Source of the DNA: Talinum fruticosum
Taxonomy: Eukaryota > Streptophyta > Magnoliopsida > Caryophyllales > Talinaceae
Length of the DNA stretch: 64,000 nucleotides
Direction: 5' to 3'
Assembly: GCA_021018815.1 (NCBI GenBank)
Contig: JAITYX010000017.1
Location: forward strand, 6,324,001 to 6,388,000
The translations under genes were made by a program, and so were the position numbers. This document shows, one piece after another, positions 63,236 to 64,000 of the stretch; position 1 is the stretch's first letter; every line of letters starts with the position of its first letter. Under the pieces are notes generated by a model. It searched no databases and was not told the DNA's origin. It saw nothing but the letters and a program-made list of their open reading frames with translations.

Positions 63236-64000
63236 AAAGAAGAGAGAAAAAGAAAGTTGAAGAGGGTAACAAATCCTAGTGCTGCATCCAAAACCAGCTA
63301 AAATAGCCAGAAAGCACCCTTGTAAAGACAGTATTTGTATTGTCATTTGTCACCCCCAAAATCCCAATAACCCTCTTTAGCATAATCAAAACTATATAGA
63401 TACTTGGGACACGTCTGAAATAGTTATCATTATGAGAGATTTTGTACATAATAAATACATACGGTAGATTGCCTTATAGCCCGAAAATGGGTGCACAAAG
63501 AAGGTGGAGTTTGTATTAGTAAGTAGAAAACACTAAAAGCACTAGAGTTTCAAGGATCTCATAAGCCTATGACAAAAAATAAAAACGAAAACCCCAAAAA
63601 CGACATGAACATCCAACCAACCCACAGATAGAGACTGCCAATAGGGCCCAGATAATATATGTCAGAACTCAGAAAAACCCCTCTCAAGTCTCAATACCAT
63701 TCACCATGCAAAGCTAAAAAAAAAAAAAAAACCTCGAAACTTAGAAAGACAAGATGAGGAGTTCCAAACAAGAAGCTATCCTGGTATGTGAAAATAAATA
63801 AATCATAACCAAAGACAATCATGAACAAAGCAAATAGAAACAAAATAACCATATCAAGAACAGATACATAAGTAAGAAAGTGAAGGCAAGTAATTCTGCA
63901 ACCGATGCCTTCTAAGCATGATGACAAGTTCAAGCATGCTCAATAAATACCATGCACATAAAATCTCAGTTCACACCATGATGTACATGTCTTAATTTGG

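Larger units (their letters stand above)
60853..64000. other. Upstream VPS13 intron, to the window edge
   Basis: No exon encoding the chorein N-terminus is seen on the minus strand. It contains a 159-bp duplication and a LINE 3' fragment. The frame at 62074-62328 (plus) is open but has no recognisable motif. Confidence 0.6.

Noticed and set aside
1..64000. tRNA, rRNA, CRISPR, phage or bacterial operon features
   Set aside because: None were seen on either strand; tRNA-like boxes occur only as SINE candidates.

Overview
The window is nuclear DNA from a flowering plant, most likely a eudicot. It is AT-rich, has GT-AG introns of up to about 5.9 kb, and is full of degenerate retroelements, MITEs and microsatellites. 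There are no bacterial-style operons and no recognisable rRNA or tRNA genes. The species cannot be named from the sequence alone.

One protein-coding gene dominates. It lies on the minus strand and runs from beyond the right edge (first exon seen 60654-60852) to a TAG stop at 7004-7006. Forty exons totalling about 9.7 kb (about 3,200 residues) can be joined with matching phases. The product is a VPS13-family bridge-type lipid-transfer protein of the plant SHRUBBY (SHBY) type. The visible part covers the end of the N-terminal chorein region, the long middle of the lipid groove, the VAB/SHR-binding domain (about 18.9-14.3 kb), the VPS13_C/ATG2_C helices (about 11.0-8.5 kb) and the C-terminal PH-like domain (7.7-7.0 kb). 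The true N-terminus, promoter and 5' UTR lie past position 64000.

Seven of the 40 exons are out of frame. Each is short by one base (one exon by two), in most cases inside a short single-base run, and restoring run length makes every phase agree. All splice sites remain usable and there are no convincing substitution-type nonsense mutations. Uncorrected long-read homopolymer errors are the simplest explanation, but a recent pseudogene cannot be excluded. One segment of about 35 residues expected between the exons at 39796 and 33845 was not found. That 5.9-kb intron has received a 3,026-bp solo LTR with a perfect TTAAT target duplication, a second solo LTR-like element and LINE debris.

The rest is repeats. 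Positions 1-2770 hold a 22-bp tandem minisatellite that flanks a decayed, probably transposon-derived gene and reverses orientation at about 2645. LINE fragments, largely of one L1-like family, lie in both orientations through the introns. At least two MITE families, a hAT-like element nested inside a LINE, two tRNA-like SINE candidates, several recent tandem duplications (best: 159 bp x 2 at 61077) and a compound microsatellite hairpin at 16211-16308 are also present. An isolated first-exon-like open frame with a CT-rich leader and a good splice donor (43872-44042) sits inside a VPS13 intron and has no identified partner exon. No wholly new multi-gene system is visible.
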